From Lysinibacillus irui (GTDB lineage: Bacteria; Bacillota; Bacilli; Bacillales_A; Planococcaceae), in contig NZ_CP113527.1 of the NCBI RefSeq assembly GCF_028877475.1, positions 613,501 through 677,500 of the forward strand: a stretch of 64,000 bases of DNA, in the 5' to 3' direction. The notes below the pieces were generated by a model. That model saw only the letters and a program-made list of their open reading frames with translations. It was not told the origin of the DNA and searched no databases. The translations under genes were made by a program, and so were the position numbers. Below, piece by piece: positions 44,538 to 54,023 of this stretch (the stretch's first letter is position 1; each line of letters starts with the position of its first letter).

Positions 44538-47405
44538 GTGAAAAATACTGAAATTGTCGTGCAAGGTGCACGTGCTCATAATTTAAAAAATATCAATGTC
44601 ACAATTCCACGTGATCAATTAGTCGTATTAACAGGTTTATCAGGCTCAGGGAAATCTTCATTAGCGTTTGACACAATTTATGCGGAGGGGCAACGACGTT
44701 ATGTCGAATCCCTATCCGCCTATGCTCGTCAATTTCTTGGGCAAATGGATAAGCCGGATGTCGATGCAATAGAAGGTTTATCGCCGGCTATTTCGATTGA
44801 CCAAAAAACAACGAGCCGGAACCCTCGATCGACTGTTGGTACAGTAACAGAAATCTATGATTACTTACGATTACTTTATGCTCGGATCGGTAAACCGATT
44901 TGTCCCAATCATGGCATAGAAATCACTTCTCAAACGATTGAGCAAATGGTGGACCGTTTATTAACTTATCCTGAAAGAACGAAAATGCAGCTCCTTGCGC
45001 CGATGGTTTCTGGACGTAAAGGAACACATGTTAAACTGCTGGAGGATTTAAAAAAGCAGGGCTTTGTACGTGTGCGTATAGATGGTGAATTACGTGATTT
45101 AGATGATGCGATTGATCTTGATAAAAATAAAAAGCATTCGATCGAAGTAGTAGTGGATCGCGTGGTCATGAAGGAAGGTATCGCTGCTCGTCTAAGTGAT
45201 TCTCTAGAGACGGCTTTACGATTAGCTGATGGCCGAGTACTTGTGGATGTGATGGAGCACGAGGAACTACTATTTAGTGAACATCATGCCTGCCCGTTAT
45301 GTGGTTTTTCTATTGGTGAGCTTGAGCCTCGTATGTTTTCATTTAATAGTCCGTTTGGTGCTTGCCCAAGCTGTGATGGCTTAGGTTCAACACAAGAAGT
45401 GGATTTAGATTTGGTCGTGCCTGATTGGGACCGTTCCTTGTTAGAGCATGCCATTGCACCGTGGGAACCAACTAGTTCGCAGTATTATCCACAATTATTA
45501 AAAGCGGTTTGTGATCACTATGATATTCCAATGGATGTGCCTGTGAAGGATTTACCAAAAGACAAGATGGATAAAGTTCTATATGGATCTGGAAAAGACA
45601 AAATTCACTTCCATTATGAAAATGAGTTTGGCAATGTGCGAGATCAAATGATTGAATTTGAAGGGGTAGTCCGTAATGTTGAGCGTCGTTTTAAAGAGAC
45701 AACGTCAGATTATGTTCGTGAGCAAATGGAAAAATATATGGCTCAACAAGCTTGCCCTTCATGTAAAGGTTATCGCTTAAAGCCTGAAACATTGGCGGTA
45801 AAAGTAGCGGACAAGCATATTGGTGAAGTAACACAATACTCGATTCAGGAAGCGGACACATTTTTCAAAGAGCTTAATCTCACTGAAAAGGATTTGCAAA
45901 TAGCTCGCCTAGTTTTACGAGAAATTGAGGAACGATTGGGCTTCCTTGTCAATGTAGGCTTAGACTATTTAACATTGAGCCGCGCTGCAGGTACTTTATC
46001 AGGTGGAGAGGCGCAACGTATTCGATTAGCTACACAAATCGGTTCACGTTTAACTGGAGTTCTCTATATTTTAGATGAACCTTCGATTGGTTTGCATCAA
46101 CGGGATAATGATCGTTTGATTAGCACATTACAAAATATGCGTGATATCGGAAATACGCTAATTGTGGTAGAGCATGATGAAGATACGATGCTAGCAGCAG
46201 ATTATCTCATTGATGTAGGACCGGGCGCAGGCGTTCATGGCGGTCAAATTGTAGCAGCCGGAACACCACAAGAAGTTATGAATAATGAAAAATCGTTAAC
46301 TGGGCAATATTTAAGTGGTAAAAAATTTATTCCATTGCCAATTGAAAGACGTCAACCGAATGGTCGTAAGCTCTCTATTAAAGGTGCCAAGGAAAATAAT
46401 TTGCGCAATGTCAAAGTGGATGTTCCACTAGGTTTATTTGTAGCGGTGACAGGAGTTTCTGGCTCTGGGAAGTCTACACTTATAAACGAAATTTTATATA
46501 AATCATTGGCACAAAAGCTGAATCGTTCTAAGGTCAAACCTGGCGAGCATAAAGAAGTGACGGGTATGGATGAGCTTGAAAAGGTTATTGATATTGACCA
46601 ATCACCAATTGGGCGTACACCTCGTTCAAACCCAGCAACATATACTGGTGTCTTTGATGATATTCGCGATGTTTTTGCTGCAACAAATGAAGCAAAGGTA
46701 CGAGGTTATAAAAAGGGCCGGTTTAGCTTTAATGTCAAGGGCGGTCGCTGTGAAGCATGTCGTGGGGATGGCATTATTAAAATCGAAATGCATTTCCTTC
46801 CAGATGTTTATGTACCTTGCGAAGTATGTCATGGTAAACGTTATAATCGTGAAACACTAGAAGTGAAATATAAAGATAAAAGTATCGCAGATATTCTCGA
46901 TATGACCATTGAAAATGCAGTCGTGTTCTTCGAAAATATTCCAAAAATCCAACGTAAGCTACAAACAATTGTTGATGTTGGCTTGGGTTATATGAAATTA
47001 GGACAACCTGCCACAACCTTATCGGGTGGTGAGGCACAGCGTGTAAAATTGGCCTCAGAATTACATCGACGCTCTACAGGAAAGTCCTTCTATATTTTGG
47101 ATGAACCAACAACAGGCTTACATGCCGATGATATTGCACGATTACTAGTCGTGTTACAACGACTTGTTGAAAATGGCGACTCTGTATTAGTAATTGAACA
47201 TAATTTAGATGTTATCAAAACTGCTGATTATCTTATCGATTTAGGACCAGAAGGCGGAGACAAAGGCGGAACAATTGTTGCGACGGGTACACCTGAAGAA
47301 GTTGCAGAAGTGGCAGGCTCGTACACAGGGAAATACCTAAAGCCGATTTTAGAACGCGATCGTTTGCGAATGGATGCATTGCTAGCAGAGGCCTCTCAAT
47401 CTTAA
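44538..47405 (+). CDS. uvrA: Excinuclease ABC subunit A
   Basis: A 955-residue UvrA with two ABC ATPase halves: Walker [12 protein letters not shown] near 32-42 and V-S-G-S-G-K-S-T-L near 640, and two signature L-S-G-G-E-A-Q-R motifs. Zinc modules C-P-L-C...C-P-S-C and C-E-A-C-R-G-D-G...C-E-V-C are complete. It scans DNA for bulky lesions. The start is GTG 44538. The gene ends in a spacer filled by tandem repeats, without a clear terminator. Confidence 0.98.
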   Translation: MKNTEIVVQGARAHNLKNINVTIPRDQLVVLTGLSGSGKSSLAFDTIYAEGQRRYVESLSAYARQFLGQMDKPDVDAIEGLSPAISIDQKTTSRNPRSTVGTVTEIYDYLRLLYARIGKPICPNHGIEITSQTIEQMVDRLLTYPERTKMQLLAPMVSGRKGTHVKLLEDLKKQGFVRVRIDGELRDLDDAIDLDKNKKHSIEVVVDRVVMKEGIAARLSDSLETALRLADGRVLVDVMEHEELLFSEHHACPLCGFSIGELEPRMFSFNSPFGACPSCDGLGSTQEVDLDLVVPDWDRSLLEHAIAPWEPTSSQYYPQLLKAVCDHYDIPMDVPVKDLPKDKMDKVLYGSGKDKIHFHYENEFGNVRDQMIEFEGVVRNVERRFKETTSDYVREQMEKYMAQQACPSCKGYRLKPETLAVKVADKHIGEVTQYSIQEADTFFKELNLTEKDLQIARLVLREIEERLGFLVNVGLDYLTLSRAAGTLSGGEAQRIRLATQIGSRLTGVLYILDEPSIGLHQRDNDRLISTLQNMRDIGNTLIVVEHDEDTMLAADYLIDVGPGAGVHGGQIVAAGTPQEVMNNEKSLTGQYLSGKKFIPLPIERRQPNGRKLSIKGAKENNLRNVKVDVPLGLFVAVTGVSGSGKSTLINEILYKSLAQKLNRSKVKPGEHKEVTGMDELEKVIDIDQSPIGRTPRSNPATYTGVFDDIRDVFAATNEAKVRGYKKGRFSFNVKGGRCEACRGDGIIKIEMHFLPDVYVPCEVCHGKRYNRETLEVKYKDKSIADILDMTIENAVVFFENIPKIQRKLQTIVDVGLGYMKLGQPATTLSGGEAQRVKLASELHRRSTGKSFYILDEPTTGLHADDIARLLVVLQRLVENGDSVLVIEHNLDVIKTADYLIDLGPEGGDKGGTIVATGTPEEVAEVAGSYTGKYLKPILERDRLRMDALLAEASQS

Positions 47406-47428
47406 AAGGTGTTTCACTCGGTAGCTAA

Positions 47429-47600
47429 TCAATTGGGTGAAAAGTGATCCAAAAGTAGAGAAACCCGCTCAATCAAGGTTGAAAAGTGATCCAAAAATGG
47501 AGAAACCCGCTCAATCAAAGGTGAAAAGTGATCCAAAAATGGAGAAATCCGCTCAATCAAAGGTGAAAAATGATCCAAATAGGAGAGCCCCGCTCAAACT
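47429..47600. repeat. Tandem repeat cluster 2, four 42-bp units
   Basis: GTGAAAAGTGATCC recurs at 47437, 47479 (TTG variant), 47521 and 47563 (AATG variant), exactly 42 bp apart. Each unit also has (C)CCGCTCAATCAAAG. The TGATCCAAAA segment parallels CGCTCCAAAA of cluster 1, so the two clusters are related. This occupies about half of the 360-bp gap between uvrA and yvlB; the rest holds a sigma-W-type promoter. Confidence 0.88.
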
Positions 47601-47703
47601 AGTTTGGAAATTTAACCAAAAAGACAGATGTCCTATAAATTTTTCTGAAAGTAGTAATGCTAGGTTGCTGTAATGAAAAGAACCAATTTATTCAATTTTG
47701 CAG

Positions 47704-47731
47704 TGAAACTTTTCACATGATGAATCGTATA
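47704..47731 (+). promoter_or_regulatory. Sigma-W-type (ECF) promoter for yvlB
   Basis: TGAAAC at 47704-47709, 16 bp, CGTATA at 47726-47731. This is a perfect match to the sigma-W consensus TGAAAC-N16-CGTA. The B. subtilis yvlABCD operon belongs to the sigma-W envelope-stress regulon. Confidence 0.85.
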
Positions 47732-47765
47732 AATAGTATAACGAACTGAGGGAGGCTATTTATTT

Positions 47766-48953
47766 ATGCAAAATGAACGTCAACGAATTTTAGAACTTGT
47801 AGAAAAAGGTACGATTTCGGCACAAGAGGCGATTACATTATTGGAAGCATTAGAGCAACCTGGCAAGTCTACTCAAAATGTTATGGATGATGTGACAAAA
47901 GAGACACCGTCCTTTTCAACTGAAAAAGAGTCACTCTTTGAAGAAAAACCAAAAGATAATGATAAGAAAAAAGATGATTTTATGAAGCATTTCCAAGATG
48001 AAATGCAGGATTTTCGTAAAGATTTAACACAGATCGGTTCTCTTTTTATGGATATGATGAATACGGCTGTTAAAAAGGTTAAGGAATTTGATGTAGCCTC
48101 TCCATTTGGAGATAAAATTGAGTTTACACATACTGAAGAAGTGGCTGCTGCCCATGTAGACAATGTTATTGTTGAATTACCAAACGGTAACTTTTCATTG
48201 GAAGCTAGTGAAGGAGACACAATCCAAGTTATTTGCAAGGTGAAGGCACCACTGATGAACGATAGTGAGGAAGAGACACGTAATCACTTTTTAGAGCAAT
48301 TTGTTGTGAAAGAGGATGAGCGTTCATTGCGCATTTTAAGCCAATTGAAGCTTGTTCAAGTTAATGTTAAGGTGGTAGTCCCTAAGGAAAAGCTTGAAAA
48401 ATTATCTGTTCGTCTAATGAATGGTAGTGTTTCTTTACAAGACACAGAGTTTGAAGAATTAAAAGTGAAAACGTTAAATGGTGCTATTAAAGGTACGAAG
48501 TTTAACTTTGGAAAAGCGGAAGTTGATTCATCTAATGGCTCCATTGAATTGACAAATGTCCGTGGTAAAGATTTAGAAGCTGAAACATTAAATGGACGTG
48601 TTTATTTAGATGGTGCTTTGGATGAAGTGGAAGCTAAATCTGTCAATGGACATGTAGTGGTGACGACTTGTTCAACAAACTCATCGAAAATAAAGGCACA
48701 GACAGTTGCTGGGGCAGTCGAATTATATGTCCCACGATCAATTTCATTAAGCGGAAAAGTTGTCACGAATTTTGGGAAAGTGGATGTAGGAATTCAGGAT
48801 GTTTCTAAAATGGAATCACAAGATCAATTCCTTTCTAAAGTAGTTCGTTTTGATAAAGAAGTAGAAGGTGCAAATCGTTTATTTATCGAAGGTGAATCGA
48901 AAACGGGTGCTGTATTAGTACGCTATACAACAACAGACGAACAACAAATTTAA
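47766..48953 (+). CDS. yvlB: YvlB-like DUF4097 protein, envelope-stress associated
   Basis: A 395-residue protein. The N-terminal bihelical segment (R-I-L-E-L-V-E-K-G-T-I-S-A-Q-E-A-I-T-L-L-E-A-L-E) is the SHOCT-like motif of YvlB. An acidic linker follows, then from about residue 120 a right-handed beta-repeat DUF4097 domain with recurring N-G-S-V/N-G-x-I/N-G-x-V turns. There is no signal peptide. Function is unknown, but the sigma-W promoter points to cell-envelope stress. The companions yvlA, yvlC and yvlD are absent here; a terminator follows directly. Confidence 0.85.
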   Translation: MQNERQRILELVEKGTISAQEAITLLEALEQPGKSTQNVMDDVTKETPSFSTEKESLFEEKPKDNDKKKDDFMKHFQDEMQDFRKDLTQIGSLFMDMMNTAVKKVKEFDVASPFGDKIEFTHTEEVAAAHVDNVIVELPNGNFSLEASEGDTIQVICKVKAPLMNDSEEETRNHFLEQFVVKEDERSLRILSQLKLVQVNVKVVVPKEKLEKLSVRLMNGSVSLQDTEFEELKVKTLNGAIKGTKFNFGKAEVDSSNGSIELTNVRGKDLEAETLNGRVYLDGALDEVEAKSVNGHVVVTTCSTNSSKIKAQTVAGAVELYVPRSISLSGKVVTNFGKVDVGIQDVSKMESQDQFLSKVVRFDKEVEGANRLFIEGESKTGAVLVRYTTTDEQQI

Positions 48954-48959
48954 CAACAG

Positions 48960-48997
48960 AAGCATTTGGGCTATCTTAAAGGCCTGAATGCTTTTTT
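48960..48997 (+). terminator. Terminator after yvlB
   Basis: AAGCATT and AATGCTT arms with inner GGC/GCC pairing, followed by six T residues. Confidence 0.75.
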
Positions 48998-49142
48998 AAA
49001 TCAAACAGGATTCGACGCTAAAGGAAGTCGATTTCTGTTTTTATTTTGTGTCATTTTCTTAAAAATAATGGCAAGGAAAGAACGAAATTGAAGGAACTAC
49101 CACGGATTGAAATGAAACTGTAATAAAAAAACAGAAATAGAG

Positions 49143-49151
49143 TGCTATAAT
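49143..49151 (+). promoter_or_regulatory. Extended -10 promoter element for ftsE
   Basis: TGCTATAAT is a consensus extended -10 (TGnTATAAT) 50 bp before ftsE. No good -35 lies 17 bp upstream. Confidence 0.45.
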
Positions 49152-49200
49152 AGTAAAAGAAATACCTCTTACATAGATGAGAGTTTTAGGTGGTTTAATC

Positions 49201-49887
49201 ATGATAGAAATGAAAAATGTGACAAAGAAGTACCCAAATGGTGTTGTTGCGACAAATGGTATTTCCGTTAATATAAAGCAAGGCGAATTTGTGTATGTAG
49301 TTGGTCCAAGTGGGGCAGGTAAATCTACATTTATTAAATTGATGTACCGTGAAGAAAAGGCAACATCAGGGCAAATCATTGTCAATGGTATTGATTTAGC
49401 AACATTAAAGAATAAAAAGGTCCCTTTTTTGCGCCGTCAACTTGGCGTTGTTTTCCAAGATTTCAAATTGCTACCTCGTTTGAATGTTTATGAGAACGTA
49501 GCATTTGCGCTTGAAGTAATTGAGGAAAAGCCAGATGAAATAAGACGTCGTGTTATGGAAGTATTAGAACTTGTAGGATTAAAGCATAAAGCAAGAATGT
49601 TCCCAAATGAGCTGTCAGGGGGGGAACAGCAACGAGTATCGATTGCACGTTCGATTGTCAATGTTCCGAAAGTGGTGATTGCAGATGAACCTACTGGGAA
49701 CCTTGATCCTGAAACATCATGGGAAATTATGAATTTATTTGAGGAAATTAATGCACGAGGAACAACGATTGTGATGGCAACCCACAACCGTGAAATTGTA
49801 AACACGATTCGTCGTCGTGTAATAGCAATTGAGGGCGGATTAATTGTCCGTGATGAACACGGAGGTGAATACGGCTATGAAATTTAA
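49201..49887 (+). CDS. ftsE: Cell-division ABC transporter ATPase FtsE
   Basis: A 228-residue ABC ATPase, the same length as B. subtilis FtsE. Walker A is G-P-S-G-A-G-K-S-T, the Q-loop F-Q-D-F-K-L-L, the signature L-S-G-G-E-Q-Q-R and Walker B V-V-I-A-D-E-P-T-G-N. With FtsX it controls a peptidoglycan hydrolase. The start is ATG 49201 (M-I-E-M-K-N-V), which fits the family; the in-frame ATG at 49177 has no site. It overlaps ftsX by 11 bp. Confidence 0.95.
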   Translation: MIEMKNVTKKYPNGVVATNGISVNIKQGEFVYVVGPSGAGKSTFIKLMYREEKATSGQIIVNGIDLATLKNKKVPFLRRQLGVVFQDFKLLPRLNVYENVAFALEVIEEKPDEIRRRVMEVLELVGLKHKARMFPNELSGGEQQRVSIARSIVNVPKVVIADEPTGNLDPETSWEIMNLFEEINARGTTIVMATHNREIVNTIRRRVIAIEGGLIVRDEHGGEYGYEI

Positions 49888-50761
49888 TACAGTCCAACGT
49901 CACTTCCGTGAAAGTGTCAAATCACTTGGCCGAAATAGCTGGATGACCATTGCATCTGTTAGTGCCGTAACAGTTACGCTCATACTAGTAGGCGTTTTTG
50001 CGCTTATTATGATGAATTTAAATAAAGTAGCAACCGATTTAGAAAACGATGTCGAAATTAAAGTTTTAATTGATGAGACGGCGGATGAAGCTGCTGAAAA
50101 AGCACTCATTGAAAAAGTCAAAAAATTGCCTGGTGTCTCTGAGATGAACTATTCCACAAAAGAAGATGAGTTAACCAAGCTAGTCAAAGATTTTGGTGAT
50201 GATTTTAAGCTATTTGAACAAAGTAACCCATTACGTAATGTAATTTATGTAAAGGCTGCTGACCCGCAGCAAACAGCAAAAGTTGCTAAAGCAATTGATA
50301 AATATGAGTATACATATGACGTTATGTATGGCGAAGGAAAAGTTGAAAAACTATTTAACTTCTTAAATATTAGTCGTAATGTAGGAATCGTGCTTATTTT
50401 AGGGTTATTATTTACGGCAATTTTCTTAATTTCGAATACTATTCGTATTACGATTATTGCACGTCGAGATGAAATTGAAATTATGAAACTTGTAGGGGCT
50501 ACAAATTCATTTGTACGTATCCCATTCCTATTGGAAGGTATGTGGCTCGGGATTTTAGGTTCCATCATTCCGATTGCGGTTGTCACAACCCTTTACCACA
50601 ATGTATATAAAATTATTGCACCACGTTTACAAGGTGAGCTTATTCAAGTACTTGATTTTTCTCCACTTGTGTATCAGGTGAGCGGTCTTCTGTTACTCAT
50701 AGGGGTACTTATCGGTATTTGGGGAAGCTTCATGTCAGTACGCAAGTTCTTAAAAATTTAG
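49877..50761 (+). CDS. ftsX: Cell-division protein FtsX
   Basis: A 294-residue membrane protein with four predicted transmembrane helices: one near residue 30, an extracellular domain of about 120 residues, then three C-terminal helices. The N-terminus R-H-F-R-E-S-V-K-S-L-G-R-N-S-W-M-T is typical. FtsX passes FtsE ATP hydrolysis to an outside hydrolase. ATG 49877 lies in the end of ftsE; the upstream GTG at 49844 is rejected. The M23 hydrolase downstream is the likely partner. Confidence 0.95.
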   Translation: MKFNTVQRHFRESVKSLGRNSWMTIASVSAVTVTLILVGVFALIMMNLNKVATDLENDVEIKVLIDETADEAAEKALIEKVKKLPGVSEMNYSTKEDELTKLVKDFGDDFKLFEQSNPLRNVIYVKAADPQQTAKVAKAIDKYEYTYDVMYGEGKVEKLFNFLNISRNVGIVLILGLLFTAIFLISNTIRITIIARRDEIEIMKLVGATNSFVRIPFLLEGMWLGILGSIIPIAVVTTLYHNVYKIIAPRLQGELIQVLDFSPLVYQVSGLLLLIGVLIGIWGSFMSVRKFLKI

Positions 50762-50815
50762 TCACAACGGATATTTGTGAGGTAGAACAAGAATAGTCGA
50801 AGGGGAGTTCAATCG

Positions 50816-52123
50816 GTGAAAAGTAAGGCGAAAAACACATTGAAAACACTTGCAGCAGCATCTGCTCTAATTCTTTTTATCCAAACTCCATCAGCATATG
50901 CAACAAGTTTGTCGGATTTAAAAGAAGAAAAGAAACAAGTTGAAACAAAGAAAAATGAATTAAACTCTTCGATTAGTAATAAGTCAAATGCCATTACTGC
51001 TAATCAAGAAAAGCAACAAAAAATCTTAGATCAAATTCAAGCATTGAACGCTGAAATCGACAAAACCAATAGTAATATTAAAAATGTACAAGCTGATATT
51101 CATGCAACAAATGAAGAAATTAAAAAATTAGAAGCGTCTATTAAGGAACTTCTGCATAAAATCGAAGAGCGTGATTTATTGTTACAAGAGCGTGCTCGTG
51201 CCATTCAAGCGGGTGGATCAGTAAGCTATTTAGACGTATTGCTTGGTTCTAATAGTTTTGTAGACTTCATCGATCGTTTCTCTGCAGTCAATGCATTATT
51301 AGAAGCAGATCGTCAAATTATTCAAGATCAAAAAGAAGATAAACAAAAATTAGAAGAGCAAAAGCAAGCAGTTGAAGAAAAGCGAAAAAAATTGGAAGGT
51401 AAAAAAGCTGAGCTTGAAAGATTAAAAGCATCATTAGATGGTCAAAAAGCTGAGAAAAACAAATTAGTCGACCAATTAGAAAAAGAGCAAGAAAAGCTAA
51501 AATCAGAGAAAGTATTACTTGAAAAAGAATACTCTGAAGCATTAGAAGTAAGCCAAGAATTACAAGATCAAATTATTGCTGAACAAAAGCGTTTAGCTGA
51601 AATTGCTCGTCAACAAGAAGCAAAACGTAAAGCAGCCGCGGCAGCTGCGGCGGCAGCTGCTAACAAAGGTGGTGGCGGTTCATCTGGTGGAACAGTCAAT
51701 GCGCCTCAATCAAATGGTACATGGATTAAACCAACGAATGGTCGCTTAACGTCACCATATGGCTGGAGAAATCTTGGGGCAGGCCCTGAATTCCATTACG
51801 GTGTCGACCTTGCGAATGCAACGGGTACACCAATTTGGGCAGCATCGGATGGCGTAGTTTCTTATGCAGCACCACTTAGTTCATATGGTAATGTTGTCAT
51901 CCTAACACACTCCATTGATGGACAAATTTATACAACTGTCTATGCGCATTTAAGTGCATTCAATGTTAGTGTAGGACAGGAAGTAACACAAGGTCAGCAA
52001 ATTGCAGCGATGGGCAGTACTGGTCGCTCCACTGGTCCACATTTACACTTTGAAGTGCATAATGGCCCTTGGAGAGGACAAGCAGTCGGCAGTGTAAACC
52101 CACTAAAATATATTCCATTGTAA
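50816..52123 (+). CDS. EnvC/PcsB-like coiled-coil M23 peptidoglycan hydrolase
   Basis: A 435-residue exported protein. It has a signal peptide (basic start, hydrophobic core, A-Y-A cleavage region near 27-29), a long antiparallel coiled coil (about 35-265), an Ala-rich linker with a Gly/Ser stretch, and a C-terminal M23 domain. Zinc ligands are H327 and D331 (H-Y-G-V-D) and H411 in H409-L-H411. Proteins of this shape are activated by FtsEX, which is encoded just upstream. The start is GTG 50816 after AAGGGGAG. A terminator follows. Confidence 0.92.
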   Translation: MKSKAKNTLKTLAAASALILFIQTPSAYATSLSDLKEEKKQVETKKNELNSSISNKSNAITANQEKQQKILDQIQALNAEIDKTNSNIKNVQADIHATNEEIKKLEASIKELLHKIEERDLLLQERARAIQAGGSVSYLDVLLGSNSFVDFIDRFSAVNALLEADRQIIQDQKEDKQKLEEQKQAVEEKRKKLEGKKAELERLKASLDGQKAEKNKLVDQLEKEQEKLKSEKVLLEKEYSEALEVSQELQDQIIAEQKRLAEIARQQEAKRKAAAAAAAAAANKGGGGSSGGTVNAPQSNGTWIKPTNGRLTSPYGWRNLGAGPEFHYGVDLANATGTPIWAASDGVVSYAAPLSSYGNVVILTHSIDGQIYTTVYAHLSAFNVSVGQEVTQGQQIAAMGSTGRSTGPHLHFEVHNGPWRGQAVGSVNPLKYIPL

Positions 52124-52128
52124 AAAAT

Positions 52129-52166
52129 AAGCTATACATTAGAGTTTTCTAGTGTATAGCTTTTTG
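52129..52166 (+). terminator. Terminator after the M23 hydrolase gene
   Basis: AAGCTATACA and TGTATAGCTT, with an inner TAGA/TCTA pairing, followed by five T residues. Confidence 0.88.
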
Positions 52167-52358
52167 TATGTCTACTATTGTTTCCCTCAAAGCCTTCGTT
52201 CCATACTTTTTGTAAAATATGTTATGATGAACATATACATAGTGGGGTATTTTTACGACCCTGATTTCTTAAGAATTTCTGAAAACGTAGGAAATATTCT
52301 TATTTTAAAAAGGTTCTATGCTATGCTGTATGTATCTTTTGGAGGAGGGTTTGTTGGA

Positions 52359-52991
52359 GTGATTAATACGGAGTGGTACTCCATTCGAGCATTAACTTTA
52401 CCAGCAACTGCTATCGCTTTACTTGCTACATTTTTTATTGTGTGGCTTATATTGCGTATACAATTTTCAAAAAAGTGGTCGGATGTATATAGTGATGCCG
52501 TTTTCACATTTATCATTGTGTGGAAATTAAGCCTGTTAGTAACTGATTTCAAGTCCGTTGTATCTTATCCAATTTCTTTGCTTTATTTTAATGGCGGAAC
52601 CATTGGTGTTTATGTTGGCGTCATTGTAGCATCTTTGCAAATATGGAGAAAGCGTCACAAACTGGGGTTTGATGAACGGGTGATGATACCTTGTAGCTGG
52701 GCAATTATTTTAACGCAATCAATTTATCAAATGCTTGTCGTGCTACTCAACGACAACACCACACCGAGTGAAGTTATTACATTAGTTGTGCTAAGTCTAT
52801 TAACACTCCTCATATTATGGAAACTAGCAGCAATGAAACAAACTTTATTACTCTATACAGTTAGCTATATACTTGTTGCCTTCTTTCAGCCACTAGGTGT
52901 ATCGCAAACAGCTGTGGGAGTCAGTCTAGTATTACTTTGTATGGGAATAGTCATTCAACGTGAGCGAAACATTGTGGGAGGTAAGGAATGA
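52359..52991 (+). CDS. Multispanning membrane protein upstream of a TlpA-like gene
   Basis: About 210 residues and roughly seven hydrophobic helices, for example [15 protein letters not shown] and the C-terminal [12 protein letters not shown]. There are no CXXC or catalytic motifs. The start is GTG 52359, with GGAGGAGGG ending 9 bp upstream; the frame extends to 52152 without a site. It overlaps the thiol-disulfide oxidoreductase gene by 4 bp (ATGA), so it may help that protein, for example in electron supply or membrane placement. I do not recognise the family. Confidence 0.75.
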   Translation: MINTEWYSIRALTLPATAIALLATFFIVWLILRIQFSKKWSDVYSDAVFTFIIVWKLSLLVTDFKSVVSYPISLLYFNGGTIGVYVGVIVASLQIWRKRHKLGFDERVMIPCSWAIILTQSIYQMLVVLLNDNTTPSEVITLVVLSLLTLLILWKLAAMKQTLLLYTVSYILVAFFQPLGVSQTAVGVSLVLLCMGIVIQRERNIVGGKE

Positions 52992-53575
52992 AAAAAAATA
53001 TTGGACTACTGATTGTCGTGCTTTTAGTAGTTGCGATGATTGGTACATATGTAAAGCAGCAAATTGACGAAGAACGTGCAATTGAAAAATCGGCCCTCGG
53101 TAAGGATATGGAGGAGCGTGAAGTAGGCTTAGGAAATGGGGATACACCACCTGATTTCACATTAACAAGCTTAGATGGGGAAGACATTACGCTAAGTGAT
53201 CTCCGAGGAAAAAAGGTTGTTTTGAATTTCTGGGCGACATGGTGTCCACCATGTAAGGCGGAAATGCCACATATGCAAAGCTTCTATGATGAGTATGCAA
53301 AAGAGAAAAATGTTGAAATCTTAGCTGTTAATTTAACAACGGCAGAGCGTGATGTGACAGATGACGCGAAAGTGGACACAGTCATGACCTTTAGAGATAG
53401 CTTCGAGCTAACATTCCCAATTCTATTGGATCAAGATAATTCGGTAGGATTGGATTATCAAATTATTCCCATTCCAACAACTTATTTTATTGATTCCAAC
53501 GGCTATATTCAACGTGCCATTAAAGGACCTATGGACGTGGACATGTTAAAGGAATATGTAGATGCATTAGATTAA
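52988..53575 (+). CDS. TlpA/ResA-like membrane-anchored thiol-disulfide oxidoreductase
   Basis: A 195-residue protein with one N-terminal membrane anchor (about 5-21) and an extracellular thioredoxin fold. The active site [13 protein letters not shown] is of the ResA/TlpA type, and the cis-proline loop I-P-I-P-T-T-Y is intact. Such proteins reduce disulfides outside the membrane, for example in cytochrome c maturation or spore development. Its target here is unknown; it is coupled to the membrane protein upstream. Confidence 0.88.
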   Translation: MKKNIGLLIVVLLVVAMIGTYVKQQIDEERAIEKSALGKDMEEREVGLGNGDTPPDFTLTSLDGEDITLSDLRGKKVVLNFWATWCPPCKAEMPHMQSFYDEYAKEKNVEILAVNLTTAERDVTDDAKVDTVMTFRDSFELTFPILLDQDNSVGLDYQIIPIPTTYFIDSNGYIQRAIKGPMDVDMLKEYVDALD

Positions 53576-53580
53576 TTCAT

Positions 53581-53626
53581 AAAAAATCTGTTCGTTTTCT
53601 ATAGTAGAAACGAGCAGATTTTTTTA
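53581..53626 (+). terminator. Terminator after the TlpA-like gene
   Basis: AAAAAATCTG-TCGTTT pairs with AAACGA-CAGATTTTTT across a short loop and ends in T residues. The 448-bp gap up to ctpB then holds tandem repeat cluster 3 and a short leader with GGAGGAGGG before the start. Confidence 0.85.
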
Positions 53627-53635
53627 TTTATAAAC

Positions 53636-53940
53636 AAGAGTGAAATGAAATACTCGCGGGGCAAGGGTGAATACCCGCGGGCAAGGTGAATACCCGCGGA
53701 GCAAGGCGAAATACCCGCGGAACGAGAGTGAATACCCGCGGAACGAGAGTGAATACCCGCGGAGCAAGGCGAAATACCCGCGGAACGAGAGCGAACACCC
53801 GCGGAGCAAGGCGAAATACCCGCGGAACGAGAGTGAATACCCTCGGAACGAGAGTGAATACCCGCGGAGCAAGGTGAATACCCGCGAAGCAGGGCGAAAT
53901 ACCCGCGAAGCAAGATGAAACCCTTAGGGAAAGTGAAATA
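53636..53940. repeat. Tandem repeat cluster 3, about thirteen 21-bp units
   Basis: Units average 21 bp (20-22 bp) of the form (A)TACCCGCGG followed by AGCAAG or AACGAG and G(T/C)GAA. Nine units contain CCGCGG; the last ones decay to CCGCGA and then CCTTAGG. The two unit variants alternate irregularly. It is GC-rich against the AT-rich surroundings. Both strands stay partly open, but the peptides are repetitive artefacts. Confidence 0.9.
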
Positions 53941-54023
53941 TTCTCCCTTCATAAATTTGAAAGGTAATCTTGTATGTTTGAAAAAATAGAGTCATACAGT
54001 AAAAGAGACGGAGGAGGGAAGAT

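Noticed and set aside
47437..47673. Plus-strand frame of 78 codons with repeated K-S-D-P-K-x-E-K-P-A-Q-S
   Set aside because: It is a translation of repeat cluster 2 with the GTG inside the repeat; there is no proper start region.
52152..52358. N-terminal 69-codon extension of the membrane protein gene
   Set aside because: It begins inside the preceding terminator and lacks a ribosome site; GGAGGAGGG directs the start to GTG 52359.
53599..53952. Arg/Gly/Ser-rich minus-strand frame of 117 codons and plus-strand counterparts
   Set aside because: These are open only because the array period is a multiple of three; composition is repetitive and several frames are open at once.
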